Assembly: GCA_910591455.2 (NCBI GenBank)
Contig: OU342819.1
Span: forward strand, 6,512,833 to 6,576,832
Origin: Pholis gunnellus
Lineage: Eukaryota; Chordata; Actinopteri; Perciformes; Pholidae
DNA: 64,000 nucleotides
Reading direction: 5' to 3'
The notes under the pieces were generated by a model. It saw only the letters and a program-made list of their open reading frames with translations. It was not told where the DNA came from and made no database searches. Of the stretch, positions 1 to 24,231 are shown in pieces; within the stretch, counting starts at the first letter, position 1; every line of letters begins with the position of its first letter. Both the position numbers and the translations under genes were made by a program.

Positions 1-1295
1 AATTAAGAGCTAATTCTCATTCATAACGACGACGGCAGCGACGGAAGGCAATGCGACTTTAAAAAATCACTATACTGATGAATTTGCTAGAACGTAAACT
101 GTGATTTCTGAATAAGATATTGAGAGTTGAGCGGACATATAAAGGGGGTTTTGCTTGTGATAGTTTTATAAATGCATTAATACCAGCAATGAAAGGATGA
201 TTTCAGCCCAATGACAAGCCTGACAGGACGCACTTCAAAGTTTTGACTAACATCTCTCGTGTTCCTCCGGAGTTTGGTTTGAAGTCGTAGTCGACAAAAG
301 CATCAGCCAGATGAAAATAATGTATCATGTAAATGTGCTTGTATTGTTTCTTCATGTGAGCACACACAGCCCACCACTGTTTCTCATATATCAAAGGAAT
401 AAATGTATTGTATTGTATTGTATCAACACTGGCCAGTAGACTTCACCACTTACAGCAAATGAAACGTGTCTAACTAATGCTTCTGAACGGCCTCCATTGA
501 AAGAAATAACGGAGTATTTGTGACGCGCTCAGCCACTGACACACATATTACTTATCAGGTTGTGTTGACTCGAGATAAGAGAGAGGGCCCTGAGTGCTGG
601 AATGAGTTTGATGACAGGGCAATAAAAAAAGCAGCTGACTGGATGTTCACATGGAAATCAGCTGTTAATAAGTGATAATAATACTCCACATATGAACGTA
701 TTTTTGATGATGATGACGATGATGATGAATCAAAGTATAGGTAGTGAGAATTACAATAGATGAATTCAATGATAAACACCGGAAAGCATGGTGTTATCTC
801 TGGCCCAACTGTGGAGTGCTGGAGATGCAGCACAAAAAGAGTTAAAATAATATACAAACATAATCAAAACCCTTTGAGACAAGCGTCCAATGGAGGGATC
901 AAATTAGCTTAGTGTGAGTTCAAAGACACACACACACACAGTCAGGTTCTGAGGTTTCAATGGAGCAACCGAGTTTTGAAACTTTGACGGTTGTAACAGC
1001 GTCGTTACTTCGCTAGTTAGGATCTACGTACATCCAGGAAGTCACTGTGGTAAACCCACAAACTGTCGTCTTTACACGTCAGTTTTTGTACGTTTTGAAC
1101 AAACTAGATTAAATGTGTTCATCGGTGAGCTTCAGAGGAGCTGGTCGGTGAATTTTGTTGGCTAGCTGTTTTCTCCTGTTCCTTGAACAATTGGAATGGG
1201 CAAGAATGGACCAGAGAGGAGGTTTTGGAAATCAATGCCTGATTGTTTGGGGCGGACACAAAGGCCTGTGTTGGTTGTTGTCAGGTTACTCTCAC
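1..1295. other. Intron/left flank of SLC44A4, no exon recognised
   Basis: I see no convincing exon here. The next SLC44A4 exon (after the first membrane segment) should lie on the minus strand at lower coordinates, but nothing matching the family was found down to base 1, so it is probably outside the window. The stretch holds a degraded MITE-like repeat near 1020-1190, short (CA)n and (ATC)n runs, and otherwise AT-rich sequence. A 63-codon open frame at 203-394 on the minus strand resembles nothing I know. Confidence 0.55.
1020..1190. repeat. Degraded MITE-like dispersed repeat
   Basis: Phrases such as 'aggaagtcactg', 'gttcatcggtgagctt', 'gctggtcgg' and 'ggctagctgtttt' recur, in partly matching order, in the palindromic element at about 51655-51895. 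The two appear to be members of one teleost MITE-type family. Boundaries are approximate; the end of this copy is eroded. Confidence 0.5.
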
Positions 1296-4200
1296 CTAAA
1301 ATCCCGACCACTATGTAGCCGAGGATGACCGCCATAAACAGGATGCAGCAGATGATATCGGTGCATCCTCTGAGGGAGGAAAGAGAGACAGCAACAGGTT
1401 CAAGTTAGCAGGCCGAGCTTTGCTTTGACGTTTGCCTCGGGGGGGGGGTGACAAATGTGATTCTATCAGTCAACAGAAGCTCGGCAAACAGACATTTTTG
1501 GGGATTAAAAGGAGTTAGTTAGCGGGAAATGGAACAGATTCACCTTTTCTTCATGGGTCCATTGAACATTGGGTCAAACTCAGCAGGTTCTCCTGGGAAA
1601 AGACAACAACATTGGGTCGCTTTTAATGCAAAGCAAATGAATCACAGGCGTAATCAGCAACTTCTGTGTTTGGGTTCAGATAGATTATTAAACATTAGTT
1701 TAGCTCGCTGTTACAATCTCACTTCAACTGCAATTCCCCCTCAAGGAAATGCCCAGCTGAATAAATCTTGAGTGCTGCACCTACGGAAATATGGGGAAGT
1801 TAGTGTGCGTTAAAAAAGTGCTTGGGTTCATTTGTGTCCAGCGCTCACTTTGGTCATCTTCTTCAGAGTTAATGAACTACGCTTCAAGTGAACAAGGAAG
1901 TACTTTTCGAGACGAGAGAAAGAGTCTTGTATTTTTATGGGTTGGTTACTCACAGGTGCTTTACAATTAAATGAGCAGAACAGAGGAGCAGCTATTACAG
2001 GAAATACACGTCTCATTGTTCTTTCCTGGAACAGAGTGAGCAGAACAAACAAGCTGCTTTGCATATGAACTAAAGAGAAGTTCGTTCACGTTGGTTCCTT
2101 CGTGGGCTGAGAGAGTAGAGAGGAAAGGATCGGAGTTGAGGCACCTGCATCGGCACAAGCACGAGCTTATTTTAATATCATTTGAATTCAAAGTCTTGGC
2201 TTTTGGAGGAGGGAGCGTGACAAGACGTTTAAATCATTTTAATGGGTTTGACAATCGGAAAAACTTGTTTGACGAGATCCCCAGCTAGAAAACATTCCTA
2301 TAAATACAGCCTCACTTAGCCTCTGTTGCATTATCCAGCCTGGCAGGAAAAACCCAACAGACTACTGGGAGTATGTGATCACAAGATGATAATACAACAA
2401 TTGAAATCACAGGGGAATCTGCATTTCTGTGCTCCGACACTAATAGAAAGCTAAAAGTGGTGAAATGTTGTGACAAAGAGCCCGAACGCACGACGTGGTA
2501 AAAAAAAGTGTACAGGTGCTAATTTGCGTAAGTGTTGGATTCCCATCTGATACATGCAAAATACTGACGTGCTTGCATAATTTGATTGGTCTGCAGGGAC
2601 GGATGTTTAGAGAGGCAGCTCCCTGTGATGATTAATCTGAGTAACTAAATGATCTCCACTGACTGAAACTTAAACACAGCGAGCACACTCTGGCATCAGG
2701 ACTGCTGAGTAGGATGCAAATATACAAACAGGATGCAGTAAGTTTGAAGCTTTTCAATCGCCTGAACACACATTCACAGTGTGGCTTTAATAAACTTTGA
2801 CACCGAGGCCGGGAAAATACAAAAACACTTCCACGGAGCAGTGGTAGAGTGAAGCAATAATTCCACGTCTTAGATCAGGAGTTCTCTCCTCAAACCAAAC
2901 TAATACCTGATGTGGATCTTATGTAAACAACAAGTGTAGGTCAATAGGCCGCCACACAAAGGCCCTTGCATTTGACAGACCGCACATCTCTGTAAATATC
3001 GACGCCTCTGTGCTGCTTCCTAAACACCTCATGCGTGGAATATAAGAGAAATGACTCGGGGCAGTGCTAAAATCTTCTCCACAAAGAAACCTGTTCATCG
3101 GCCTCTTGTCGTGCCGCGAGTGTCAGATTGCAGCTCTGCTAGGTATGCTGCTGTGTGTCTGGAGTAAAGGAGAGTACATGGCTCAGCGGGACGCTGTGTG
3201 ACACAGTTTTTAAAAAAAAAAGGACATTTCAGTGTTTATGCCCTCGTAAAAAGATGGAGGAGAGCTTTAAACCTTTAGACCTTGAATCTCAGGCGGGGCG
3301 TAAGATGATACGTGAGAGGACCATCACTGGACCTCGGTCTCTTATTTTACTTTGTACAAGTTGGTGAATCAACAGTAACTCAAAACATTCGTCATTTGAA
3401 TGTAATAATCCTGTAACATGTGGTTTATTACACAAACCACCAGGTTAATTGGTAACCTGCAGTATATACAAGACTATAACCCCGGGGGAAAGAAAGGAGG
3501 AAAAAGTTTATCGTTACATAAAAAGTGTATAATATGAGGGGAAGGGATGTATGCATTTCAAAGCGTGATTGATTTGATTGTCAAAGGTTTTATGTGGCTT
3601 TTGAATACTTCTTTGTTTGAACACGTCAAAGCCACGACAGCAGCAGAAAGGAGTTCTCGTGGTTAGAAACATTCAAAGAGAAAATAGAGTTATTTGCATT
3701 ATAGATCAAGAAAAAGTTAAAATGCAAATTCCAACCATATTCAGTTTACTGTATGACGGAGCAAAGCGTTAATTCCTCACGTTTGTGAAGTTAAGACCAG
3801 CAAATAATTGGTGGTTTTGCTTGACAAATGACACTTAGTTGTTACCAACCAATCAGTCACCAAATACTCCCTTATTGTTTCAGCTCTAATGGAGAGATTT
3901 GCTGAATCTGCAGCTGTCTGTTAAATCATTCCTGATTCCAAAACCAGTTTAAAAAAAAAGAAGGAAATCTCCTTGACATCAGACAATATGTCTTTAATTC
4001 TTTAAAACCTAATGTAAAACATTCTCTAGAAGGAATATTTAGTTTATGTGATGAACCCCACTTTGTAAAAACCCTTCTGCAGCTCTCTTTGTACGTTAGC
4101 TACATTAACAAGCGTTGTGATTTAAAACGAGACGTCTTTCCCCCTTGTCGCCTCGAGCAGCTTGAACAAACTTTCTGGTCAATGATTTGCAGCAACAAAC

Positions 4201-6164
4201 CGTCACACAAGTCACTGATTTCTCAACACTGAGTGTCTTCACATCTTCAACAGGAAAGCCGGTTGAAATGTGTCCAATGCTCCAAACAAGAACAAAACGC
4301 AGACATGTTGTACAATATAAAGGGCCTCAGTTAATGTGGCAACAACAGTCTGTAGTAGAAAGCCTTGTTGTGTTCAACAGAAGGATTTCTACTTCCTCGT
4401 GAAGGCTGCTACGATTGGAACTAGCAGGAAGTGGATTAACCATTAGAAATGGTGATGAGTTCAGGCTTTTCTTTTTTGTTAACAGAGGCAGTCACCGTGA
4501 TCAGTGGACTGTCAGCTCCGACACTTCTGTTGTCATCGTGTTCTCTGATGTTTACATGAGCTGTTTGAAGAGACATGAAATCACATATTTACCTTCAGGG
4601 AGGGTTTGTTTACTGAGGTCTTTGCCAAACCTCCCAGACTGTCAACAGACTCGTGACTTTATATCGATGGAAACATCAATCTGCTGCTCACATGACAATG
4701 ACAGCTTTCAAATGTTTTTGGGAAATATTTCAGCGGATGCAACTTTCTCTTCTGTGTGTTTTATGATTCTGTAGTTCTCTTTCAGTTTGTTTACATCACA
4801 ACACAGCAGCCATTCAAACAGTCTGCTGAGGCTGCATGAGCTGTATCAGATATATATATATATATATGAATTTATGTCATTTTCAAGCAAGAGGAAAATA
4901 AACTACAAAATAAACTATTTCAAAATGTCACCTTGTGATGGGCATTTGTAACCAATTTCTTACCTGTTATAAATCAAACAATTAATAGAGAAAGAAGCTG
5001 GAAGATACATTTATTAAATGATGACATAAATGAATTAATGTCAATTAAATAAGCAAACGTAACAAAAATACTCAGATTCTAGTTTCACAATTGTCTATAT
5101 TTTCAGGTTGTTTTCAGTCTTTTCTACTTTAACATCATAAAGGAAGTTAACAAATGGGATTTCTACCAGTTTGATACCTGAATAGCTAAGATGAAGTATA
5201 ACGTCTTTATTACTGGCTGACTATTGTAACCACAACAAAGCAACGTTGCACTTTATGTTTCATGATAGGAACGTGCTCATTTAACAGCGTGGTTAGTATA
5301 AAGCAATGTTTCATGAACCTTTCTAAGTGAATCAATGTGTACATGTCACATGTTTCAGGCTTCACGTCGTCCTCCCATAGAAATTAACCTAAACCAAAAG
5401 GTGATTGTTGTTTTGTTATTTGAAGGGTTTTTAGAGACATGAAGTGGTGAAAGAATCCAATATTCTATAACAAAGAAAAAAAGAAACAATAAAAAACAAA
5501 AACCTATAATATATTTGTATAATTCTTATCCTCTGAGATTACTTGGCAGCCAACTCAAAGCTTCATATTTATCTTAAACATTTCTTCTTCTGTAGATCAG
5601 ATGTCTGGGATGTTTTGGCTGAGCTATAACGCTATATTATGACATGATTTAATAAGTAGTTAGTAAACCATTAAACCATGTTTATTGAGGATAAAGCTGG
5701 CACTCAGGTGCAGGCGCTGACTCACAAACATCAGACGACAAGCCTACATTTGTCCCGAGGGAAAGATTTCATTTGGTCTCTCATAGACTGTAACGTTGAC
5801 TAATAACTAGATTTAATGAGAACAAATCTGTTATAAACACTATCGGCTGATAATTACCCATGAAATGTAATATGACCGAGAGTAAAAGCAACCAATTAAC
5901 AGTAACATATCCTTTGTCAAAATAAAACGTTGGCGTTAGTCGTGAAAATAATTTAGTAAAATCAATTATTAGCCTAAAAACGTCTTTTTGCAGCACAACT
6001 TTTGGAAGGAACTCAGTATGAGACAACATATTAGCCAAATAGTTGTAACGTTAGCTTGAGTTAGCTAACGTTAAACTATGTTTTAACAGTGAACCCTCTG
6101 AGGAAACAGGTGATGTCAACTCACCATACTCGGAGTCCGGACTTGTCTCCTGTTTTTTACCCAT
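1296..6164 (-). CDS. slc44a4: Choline transporter-like protein (SLC44A4/CTL4), N-terminal exons only
   Basis: SLC44 proteins are multi-pass plasma-membrane transporters for choline-type or thiamine-derived substrates. Three minus-strand exons are visible: 6125-6164 (start codon at 6164, MGKKQETSPDSEY), 1544-1592 (EPAEFDPMFNGPMKK) and 1296-1369 (GCTDIICCILFMAVILGYIV). All have GT/AG junctions and compatible phases. The order matches the SLC44 family start: MGxK, then a YGxPxxFDPxFxGP segment, then RxCTDxxCC followed by the first transmembrane helix. The remaining roughly 90% of the protein lies beyond the left edge. Intron 1 is about 4.5 kb. The human neighbour EHMT2 follows on the same strand, which supports SLC44A4 over other SLC44 paralogues. 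Confidence 0.88.
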
Positions 6165-7628
6165 TGTGCGCCTTAAACCGAACCTCCTGCTTGACTTCTA
6201 GAACTCTGCTTCCTTTTCTTATAGTTTTAATAATGCAGCACGCTGTAACCAAAGAGCTAAAAGTGCGTTTAGAACGAGCTCCTCCGTGTCAGAGCGGCCT
6301 TGGTAACTAAGTTTGGAAATCTTTTTCTTCCTGGCACTTGTAACTAGGCAGTGACGACGCGAGCGCACCTGTAGAGGGATGCGCACCTGCGCGTGCTATC
6401 AAAGGTAGTTATTTTGAAAAGAGGAATCACTCTGATGGGATTGTAAAAACGTTCTCGTAGGCAAGGCTGCCTAATAACAGTGGTTACAAGTTTACTTTCG
6501 AGGTTGTACTTGTACACCTTTAGTAGGCTACATTGTATATTTAGATTAACATTACAAACTATTAATCAAATAATACATCTTGATATCGTATAATAGGTTG
6601 AGCTACCCAGCAGTATATAAAGTATTTTAACTTTGCTCCAGCTTTGCCAGCTGCAACATCAAAGTGATGTACACATTAATGCATCAATCACTATAATCCA
6701 GTAATGTAATACAACACATAAGTGAGATTTTGGATATTAGTCAACATAACAGAATATTGTTATACTGTAGTATTGTTACTTTCTTAAGTAAAAGATGCAA
6801 ATACTTCTTCCACAACTGCCACAGACTTATCAGGGGCCCAAAGGCTCCACATTCACTGTGTAGTGTTTGTGGTAATCTGATTAATCACAAATCATTGTAT
6901 GTATCAGTAAAAACGCAATATAATGTGAAATGATTGGGGCTGTAAGGTGACACCATCATTATGATCTGAACCCATAGGGGGGCTCTGTGATAAAATCTAG
7001 TTTTATCACCTTTAGCATTTCAGTTCATCTTGCTTTTGGATGTATATTATTTATGCGCCATCAACTTACCACAAAGTAATAACCAACTAATACATCTACG
7101 ATGTACAAAGACTGGTAAAAAAATGTCACGATTTCAAGAGTCGGCCAATTCTAAAATCTTGAAAGTAGCTCCTCTTTAGACAACTTTTAAACTTTAGACT
7201 TAAAACACGAATAAGTGACAAAAAGCTATTTAATGACTCCGAAGTTTGGTTGGGAAAGTCCTTGGAACGTTTTATGACCAACTAACTGTTTTTCAGATAA
7301 GCTATATTTCTGTCTGTCAGACTCATTGTTAGAATCATTAGCAGAGTGAGACGTCTTCCCTTTCACATCTCTGACTGTGCCCAGTGCTGCATCCCGCCCC
7401 ATCTCTCAGGCTTTGCATTGAGGCTTGTAAATGCCCCCTGCTGATAATACACCACCACCAACAGGCCACAGTCTTGATGAGAAATCACATCTGTCTAATT
7501 ATTATATTATATAATCACACAAAGTTGCATAGGATGACGGTAAGGATACAGGACTACAAAGGATATTGTGAGCCTAAAAAGAAATGACACACTTACTACA
7601 AGAGCCCAAAGATCAACTCATGAGCTAA
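6165..7628. other. Intergenic: SLC44A4 promoter side and EHMT2 downstream flank
   Basis: No gene is supported here. About 6340-6400 is richer in CG dinucleotides ('cgacgcgagcgc', 'cgcacctgcgcgtg') and is the likely upstream region of SLC44A4. About 6480-6830 carries a degraded dispersed repeat ending in 'aagtaaaagatgcaaatac' followed by 'ttcttccac'. The rest is AT-rich and featureless. Confidence 0.5.
6480..6830. repeat. Dispersed teleost repeat ('...tacttcttccac' family)
   Basis: Pieces such as 'gttgtacttgtacacctttag' and 'aagtaaaagatgcaaatac' match a repeat family whose other members in this window are at about 28440-28760 and 55240-55680 ('cagagggaaatattgtact', 'cttccactactg'). The family is common in fish genomes, to my knowledge. 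Ends are not resolvable by eye. Confidence 0.4.
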
Positions 7629-7634
7629 TTTATT
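7629..7634 (-). terminator. Candidate EHMT2 polyadenylation signal
   Basis: Minus-strand AATAAA (plus 'tttatt') about 500 bp past the EHMT2 stop codon. Several further AT-rich candidates lie nearby, so the used site is not certain. Confidence 0.4.
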
Positions 7635-8128
7635 ACACTAAATGTGATAAAGAAAACAATGCGTATAAAAATAAAGAAAATAACACTAACAATAATCCAC
7701 AAAAACAATGATATACACAGGTCCTTATTGAGTCCAGTATGGGCTTCGGGTTGACCCGCTGCCGTACTGTGTCAGAAAGGCATTATGTTTGTTGGCACAA
7801 CAGAAAACAGATATGTATGACAGTAACATGACTCCTAATGCACAAACCTCATGTGCCGAGACAAACAGACAGCGATATATACAGTAGACATACTGTATGT
7901 TCATAATCACACAGTTTAAAACATTTGTTTAGGCCCATGTCTTTTACCGTAGGGTACGTGATGAACTTTAACGAGAAAAATAAGGACATTTCAAGTAGAA
8001 AAAAAAACAAAAACAGCACCATGCACCAAACACAGAATTTTAAAGATGATAAAACCCTCCAGGTGTTTTTCCATTGTGCACATGTGAAATGGATGAGGTC
8101 AATCCAAAGGCCCCTTTAGGGGAGTTTT

Positions 8129-19227
<11,099 letters not shown>

Positions 19228-19640
19228 GTTTCGCGAGGCGCATCAATGTAACGTGCTGCGTAACCGTAACGTGCCGCGTCACCGTCCCGAGCCCCGCCCC
19301 CCCGTGTCCACTGATTTGAAAACAACTGATCAGAAGTCAGCGTGCGTACTCAGATGTAAATACTAACTACAAGGAGAAGCTGATTCAAAGTCAGTTTAGT
19401 GGCTAGAGACCATCACTTTGTATTTGTTGTCACGAGACGCCTTCCTCCAAAAAAAGAGGCCAAAAGTAAACAGAAATCGAGGTTGTAACGTTAGCTCGTA
19501 GCCGTAGGGATGAGGAAATACAACGGTTAATTAACAGCACATTCATCTACGGCTGTCCTGCTCAAACAAACACAGATCTGCTTTTATTTTTAGAAAGTCC
19601 AGAAGACATTCAACACAAGGAAAAGCAGAGGTGAGGGACG
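19228..19640. promoter_or_regulatory. Shared upstream region of EHMT2 (-) and ZBTB12-like (+)
   Basis: The first codon of EHMT2 (19227) faces a likely noncoding first exon of the ZBTB12-like gene ending at a consensus donor ('aaaagcagag|gtgagg', junction 19630/19631). The interval is CG-rich next to EHMT2, with a GC-box-like 'ccccgccccccc' near 19295 and repeated 'taacgtgc'/'cgcgtc' words near 19250-19285. There is no TATA box. This is the layout of a bidirectional housekeeping promoter; start sites are inferred. Confidence 0.55.
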
Positions 19641-19984
19641 GAAAGTTTCACGATAACTAGGGAGCTTTTGGGTGTCTCTATGTTTGGTCAGTAGCATATA
19701 GACGATGTAAGCTAACTTAAAGCTAACGGTAGCTAACATTCAGACAAGTAGCTAGGTGATGTTAGGCCACAAAACAAAACAATTGTGTTATGATCGATTT
19801 CAACCTTTAACGGAAGTGGACTCACGTTAAATAGTCTCATTTTATTTAACATAGACTCCACTAACGTTACTCTATTGGTCTTAAGCTGTCCTCGCGCACA
19901 CACGTTAGCTAACGTCCCTCAAGTCAAAACTAACAAATAATCGATAACATGTCGATATAGTGACGTGAGACACGGTACCGCCTA

Positions 19985-20275
19985 GCTGTAATGTTAGCTG
20001 GGCGGAGCAATATATCGATATCGTGATATGAGACTAGATATCGTCTCAGATTTGAGCTATCGCCTGAGTGTTAAAGCTGTTACAGTAGCTAAATTGAAGT
20101 CATTTTCTGTTACCAGACTTTTCGATTATTTACCCACTGAGTCACTATATCCACATTACTGACGATGCATTATCAAAGATCTCATTGTGTAGGTTATATA
20201 TTTTGTAAAAGCACCAATGATCAACCCCACAATATTGTCACAATATCAATCTCGTGGTATTTGGTAACAGTAAGC
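19985..20275. repeat. Dispersed 'atatcgatatcgtgatatga' repeat in ZBTB12-like intron 1
   Basis: The stretch begins with 'gcaatatatcgatatcgtga' and 'gagactagatatcgtctcag' and ends with 'caatattgtcacaatatcaa' and 'ctcgtggtatttgg', so both ends carry cytosine-poor, partly self-complementary ATCGATAT-type words. I recall this as a very common non-coding repeat of percomorph genomes. No coding capacity. Confidence 0.55.
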
Positions 20276-20715
20276 TTTACTGTATTGCATTAAAGAAGTA
20301 TAACATGTAGTAAGTAATAGATTCAGTCTGAGCTGAAATGTCTCTTTTCATGGTCTTTAATGTTCAACCTGAGTTAAATGACCATTAACTGGTTATTTTT
20401 GTTTGGCCATCATCACATCATTATTTTCTTTATTAATAGACCTCATCACTCACACATAGCAGCAAATGTAGATTATATACATACTGTGGTAAATCATCAG
20501 TATACATGTCTATAATATCACCTCATTGTTGTTGTTGAAATGTTGAATATTTTAGTTATATATTAGATATTTGACTTTTAGCAGTTTTGCTCAACTCAAC
20601 CTTAATCCACAATTTTGTACATGCTTTTTGATCTTTAATTCAAAAGATACAAAGACCACCCCACTGAGTTATTTGCAATTAATATATTACCCCCCCCCAC
20701 TCCCCTTCAGACAAG

Positions 20716-23198
20716 ATGGAGATGCTGTGTTTCCGGTTACCGGGCCACGGGGACACGACCCTGAAGCACCTGAATGCCCTGAGGTCCCGCCAGCAATTCT
20801 GCGACATCACCATTGTGGCCAGCGACAACCTGACATTCAGGGGACATAAGGTGGTGCTGGCTGCCTGCTCGCCCTTCTTAAGGGACCAGTTCCTCCTCAA
20901 CCCGGCCCCCAAGCTTCAGGTAGGCAAACGTCAACGCTGTCAACACAGTCGCCATGTCTTCTATAGCGCTCTTCTTCTGTGCTGCTTTATGTTATTTGGT
21001 TCACATTGTTACCCAGGTGTCGATGCTGTACAGCTCCACAGTGGTGTGTGATCTGCTTCAGTCCTGCTACACTGGCGTCCTGCAGTTTGACCCAGAGGAG
21101 ATTGTCAACTACCTGACCGCCGCCAGCTACCTACAGATGGAGCATATTGTGGAGCGCTGCCGAGGAGCGCTGAAGAAGTACGTGCATCTAAAAAAACCCA
21201 GTTCACCGAAGGTAAGTCATCTAAATGGCTATCATATTCATTCTAGTTCAGTTTATAAATATTTTGTATAGTGATGAAAAAATGTGTTTATATTAAATTG
21301 GTCATAATTTATAGACTGCGTCGGGGGGGGGGTTTTAATCAAACTTGTGTTTTTATTCCAATTTGATCCTAAGTTGTTGTATGTTGCGGTACTTCTACAT
21401 TTTGCACATACAGTAACACTTCTCAGCTCTTTCATTGCTTGCGGTGGTGCAGTTTTCATCCGTTTCCTTTCCTCTTTACCTTCCTCTAGATGACTTTAGA
21501 GGAGAGTCAGGCCCGACTATTGATCGTCAGCGGCAGCGTTCATTCTGTGGCCTCTCCCCCCGCTAGCCGACCCTCCCCTGTGCACTCACACAGCCCTGCG
21601 GTGCGCTCGGTGGAGGAGAACGGTGGCGACGCGTCTGCTGAGGGCAGCAGTCAACACCACGATGGAAGTCGCATGCTGGATGAGCAATGCGTTAAGGTTA
21701 GTGTGGGACCATGGTACCTTTTTAATCTCCATTGAATTTACCAATCTACACTGTTCATATCATAACAATAATATCAACTTTATTCATATAGCAAAATGCA
21801 AAAAACTATTAGATGACAAGAATAATTTAACAGTATGAAAGTGTTAAACATTTAGGAGCATTAAAAAAAAGAATAGGATAAAAACAGATTCCAATTCAAA
21901 CGTGAGGATTTGCTGATTCTCTCTTTATTTTGGGGGTTTTGGGCTGTACGTTGGACAGTGCGAGCAATTTGTGGAAAGTTTGGGAATTCAGATTTTCTAG
22001 ACTAAACAAATCTTTGACAGCACCACACACTTCGCTCAGTCTTCATTTCTGTTACAGCCGAATGCATCGGACGAGGAGGAAGCGGCCAGACAGGAGAACT
22101 GTGAAGTGTACAGAGTGTACATCAACAAAGAGGAGCAGATGAACAGAGACGGGGAGGAGGAGAGAGGAGCTCTCTCGTATGGATCTCAGGATGCGTGTTA
22201 CCCAAAAACAGAAGGTGTCGTGATGGGAGGAGAAGGCGGCGAATACGACTTGATTCCAACCGAAGAGGATCTCAGTGTGGCGGGATTTTCACTGGAGGGG
22301 CTCCGCGCTTTCAGGCGCATGGTGCCCGAACCCAAAATTGGCCGGGGCAGAGGGAGAGGTAGGGGGCGGGGTTTTAAGAGGAGACGGTTGGTGTCATCGC
22401 AGGAAAAAAGACCCCCAGGCCTGACTGGGGCTCACCACCAGGATTTGTGGTACCTGGCGGCTGCAGGGATGGAAGGGGGTTTTGGTTTGGACCACAGCCA
22501 AGAAGGGCTCAAGACGGAAAACTACATCTCGGTGGACCTCCCCAAGTTTGACTTCGGCATGGGTGAGGCGCGGGGAGAAAAGGTCTCGCCAATGGACGGC
22601 AACGGCTTGGGCCAGTACGCCCTGGTGGAAGCCAGCTGCGGCGCTGGTGAGGGGAGTTCAGGTCTGACGGCGGACGGAACAAACGACGGAGGGGACGAGT
22701 CCGTCGCGGTGGTGGGATCCACTTCAAGCGTCACCGGGCCGGTCATCTGCGAGCACTGCGGCATGACGTTCCCCTCCGCCCACTCCCTAGCCATCCACTC
22801 GCGCTCCACCCACCTGCTGTACGCCTGTCCCTGCTGTGGCAAACACTTCCACCACTCTGCCAACCTCACCCGGCACATGGAGGTGCACCGGGGCACCGGC
22901 AAGACCCACCAGTGCCCCCTGTGCTACAAGATTTTCACCCAAAAGTCCACGCTGATAGACCACATGAACCTCCACAGCGGCGAGCGACCGCACCGCTGCG
23001 CGTACTGCAACGCCCGCTTCGCCCACAAGCCCGCGCTGCGACGCCACCTGAAGGAACAGCACGGGAAAACCACGGGGCAGAACTCCCTTCACGAGCAGGA
23101 GGAGAGGGAGAGGGAGAGGGAGAGGGGGGGGGGGGGGGGCCGGCGGACTAATAAGGGAGGAGGAGCAAGAATGCCTGGTTACCGAACAGGTGTCATAG
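20716..23198 (+). CDS. zbtb12: BTB/C2H2 zinc-finger transcription factor, ZBTB12-like
   Basis: Coding exons: 20716-20919, 21017-21211, 21490-21696, and 22058 to the end. The N-terminal BTB domain fits ZBTB12 (FCDITIVASDNLTFRGHKVV, LAACSPFLRDQFLLNP, IVNYLTAASYLQMEHIVERC). A basic RGRGRGRGRGFKRRR patch follows at about residues 296-310. Four C2H2 fingers occupy about 431-537: CEHCGMTFPSAHSLAIH, CPCCGKHFHHSANLTRH, CPLCYKIFTQKSTLIDH and CAYCNARFAHKPALRRH. BTB-ZF proteins dimerise and bind DNA, usually as repressors. The 3' end is uncertain. As written the frame runs to 23500 (682 aa), but the last ~130 residues look like translated UTR. A 16-G run at 23124-23139 precedes them; with one G fewer the frame ends at the tag of 23196-23198 after EEEQECLVTEQVS (581 aa). 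Coordinates use that stop. Gene position next to EHMT2 supports ZBTB12. Confidence 0.85.
23124..23139 (+). repeat. Poly-G homopolymer (16 G) at ZBTB12-like 3' coding end
   Basis: Sixteen consecutive G follow a (GGGAGA)n purine tract encoding EREREREG-type residues. Such runs are prone to length polymorphism, replication slippage and sequencing error; here its exact length decides the C terminus of the protein. Confidence 0.95.
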
Positions 23199-23936
23199 GC
23201 CGAAGCCTTCGAGGCAGTCAAGTGTCTGAATGTCTTAAGCTCCTCAGGCTCTGCAGCTCCCTGCATCCAGCGGGGAGGTCAAGTCTGTGGGGTCACAATC
23301 CCCATGTGGATATTAAAAGGGACAGTTGTGGGATTTGGTGGCATCTACTGCCACGGTGGCCTTCAGGTTACAAAAAAAAAAACCCAAAGGCCCCTAGAGG
23401 TTCGGATGAAAACATAGTTGTGAATATTCCCTTTCTGCCAATAGAACACCACCGAAATGCTACACACTGTACCTTTAAGCACGTGCTGGAAACTGATTGA
23501 GGCCTTTTAAAATGTCAAGACTGTGAAAATAGTCCTTTCATATATGAAATGTTTTTAATTTGTATAAAAGTACACATACTCAGTGTCTTATGTGGATAAA
23601 AATGACTTATGAGCACCCTGTTACACTGAGACAAGAGGCTTTTTTTCCACACCAGGCATTTTGACTCGTCATAGCACAGGTGTTACTAGTGACACCAACG
23701 ACGGCGCTGTAAGCCAGCGTGCACAATACCAGGACCTGGAAACTCAAGCAGCTAAATGGAGCTGTGCTTTACATACTGTGAGATGTCCTCAGTGACTAAA
23801 GTCCTGTTGATTTCTGTGTCTCTTAGAACAGTTTCTTTAGTTTGACTCAGAACTGTAACGTTAAACTTGAATATATGTACTACACGTTCAGTACGATGAC
23901 CGGCCACAGTTCAAAGAAAAGATGTAAATCAGTGTA

Positions 23937-23942
23937 AATAAA
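23937..23942 (+). terminator. ZBTB12-like polyadenylation signal
   Basis: AATAAA about 0.74 kb past the likely stop, followed by G/T-containing sequence. It is the first clear signal downstream of the gene and sits about 300 bp from the opposing NELFE signal. Confidence 0.65.
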
Positions 23943-24231
23943 AGAATTGGAAAGTCTCCTCTCGGGTCCACTCACACAGGTGTTTTTACTAATGTTGACT
24001 AATTAGACAGATTGGTAGTGTCTTCAGACTCTTATCTAATGTGACTTGTTCCTCTGTTGCAAAATGTTCAGGAAATCTGTTTTTAAAGTGGGATTTTTAA
24101 GGATTCACACACTCACTTTCCAAAGCTTGCCTCAGGTCATCCCTGCTTTTCTGTTAATAAAAAAAAAACAAGTGTGTTGTTGACACGAGGCTCATGTAAA
24201 ACTCACTCAAGGTAACAATGCATGAAAACTT

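Noticed and set aside
203..394. 63-codon minus-strand frame with IYEKQWWAVC and FVDYDFKP
   Set aside because: No family recognised, no splice sites or neighbours supporting it, and it does not match the expected next SLC44A4 exon. It may be decayed mobile-element sequence but this cannot be supported.
22522..23266. Long minus-strand frames opposite the zinc-finger exon
   Set aside because: They oppose the well-defined BTB-ZF coding exon and show no domain; GC-rich coding exons commonly leave such open antisense frames.
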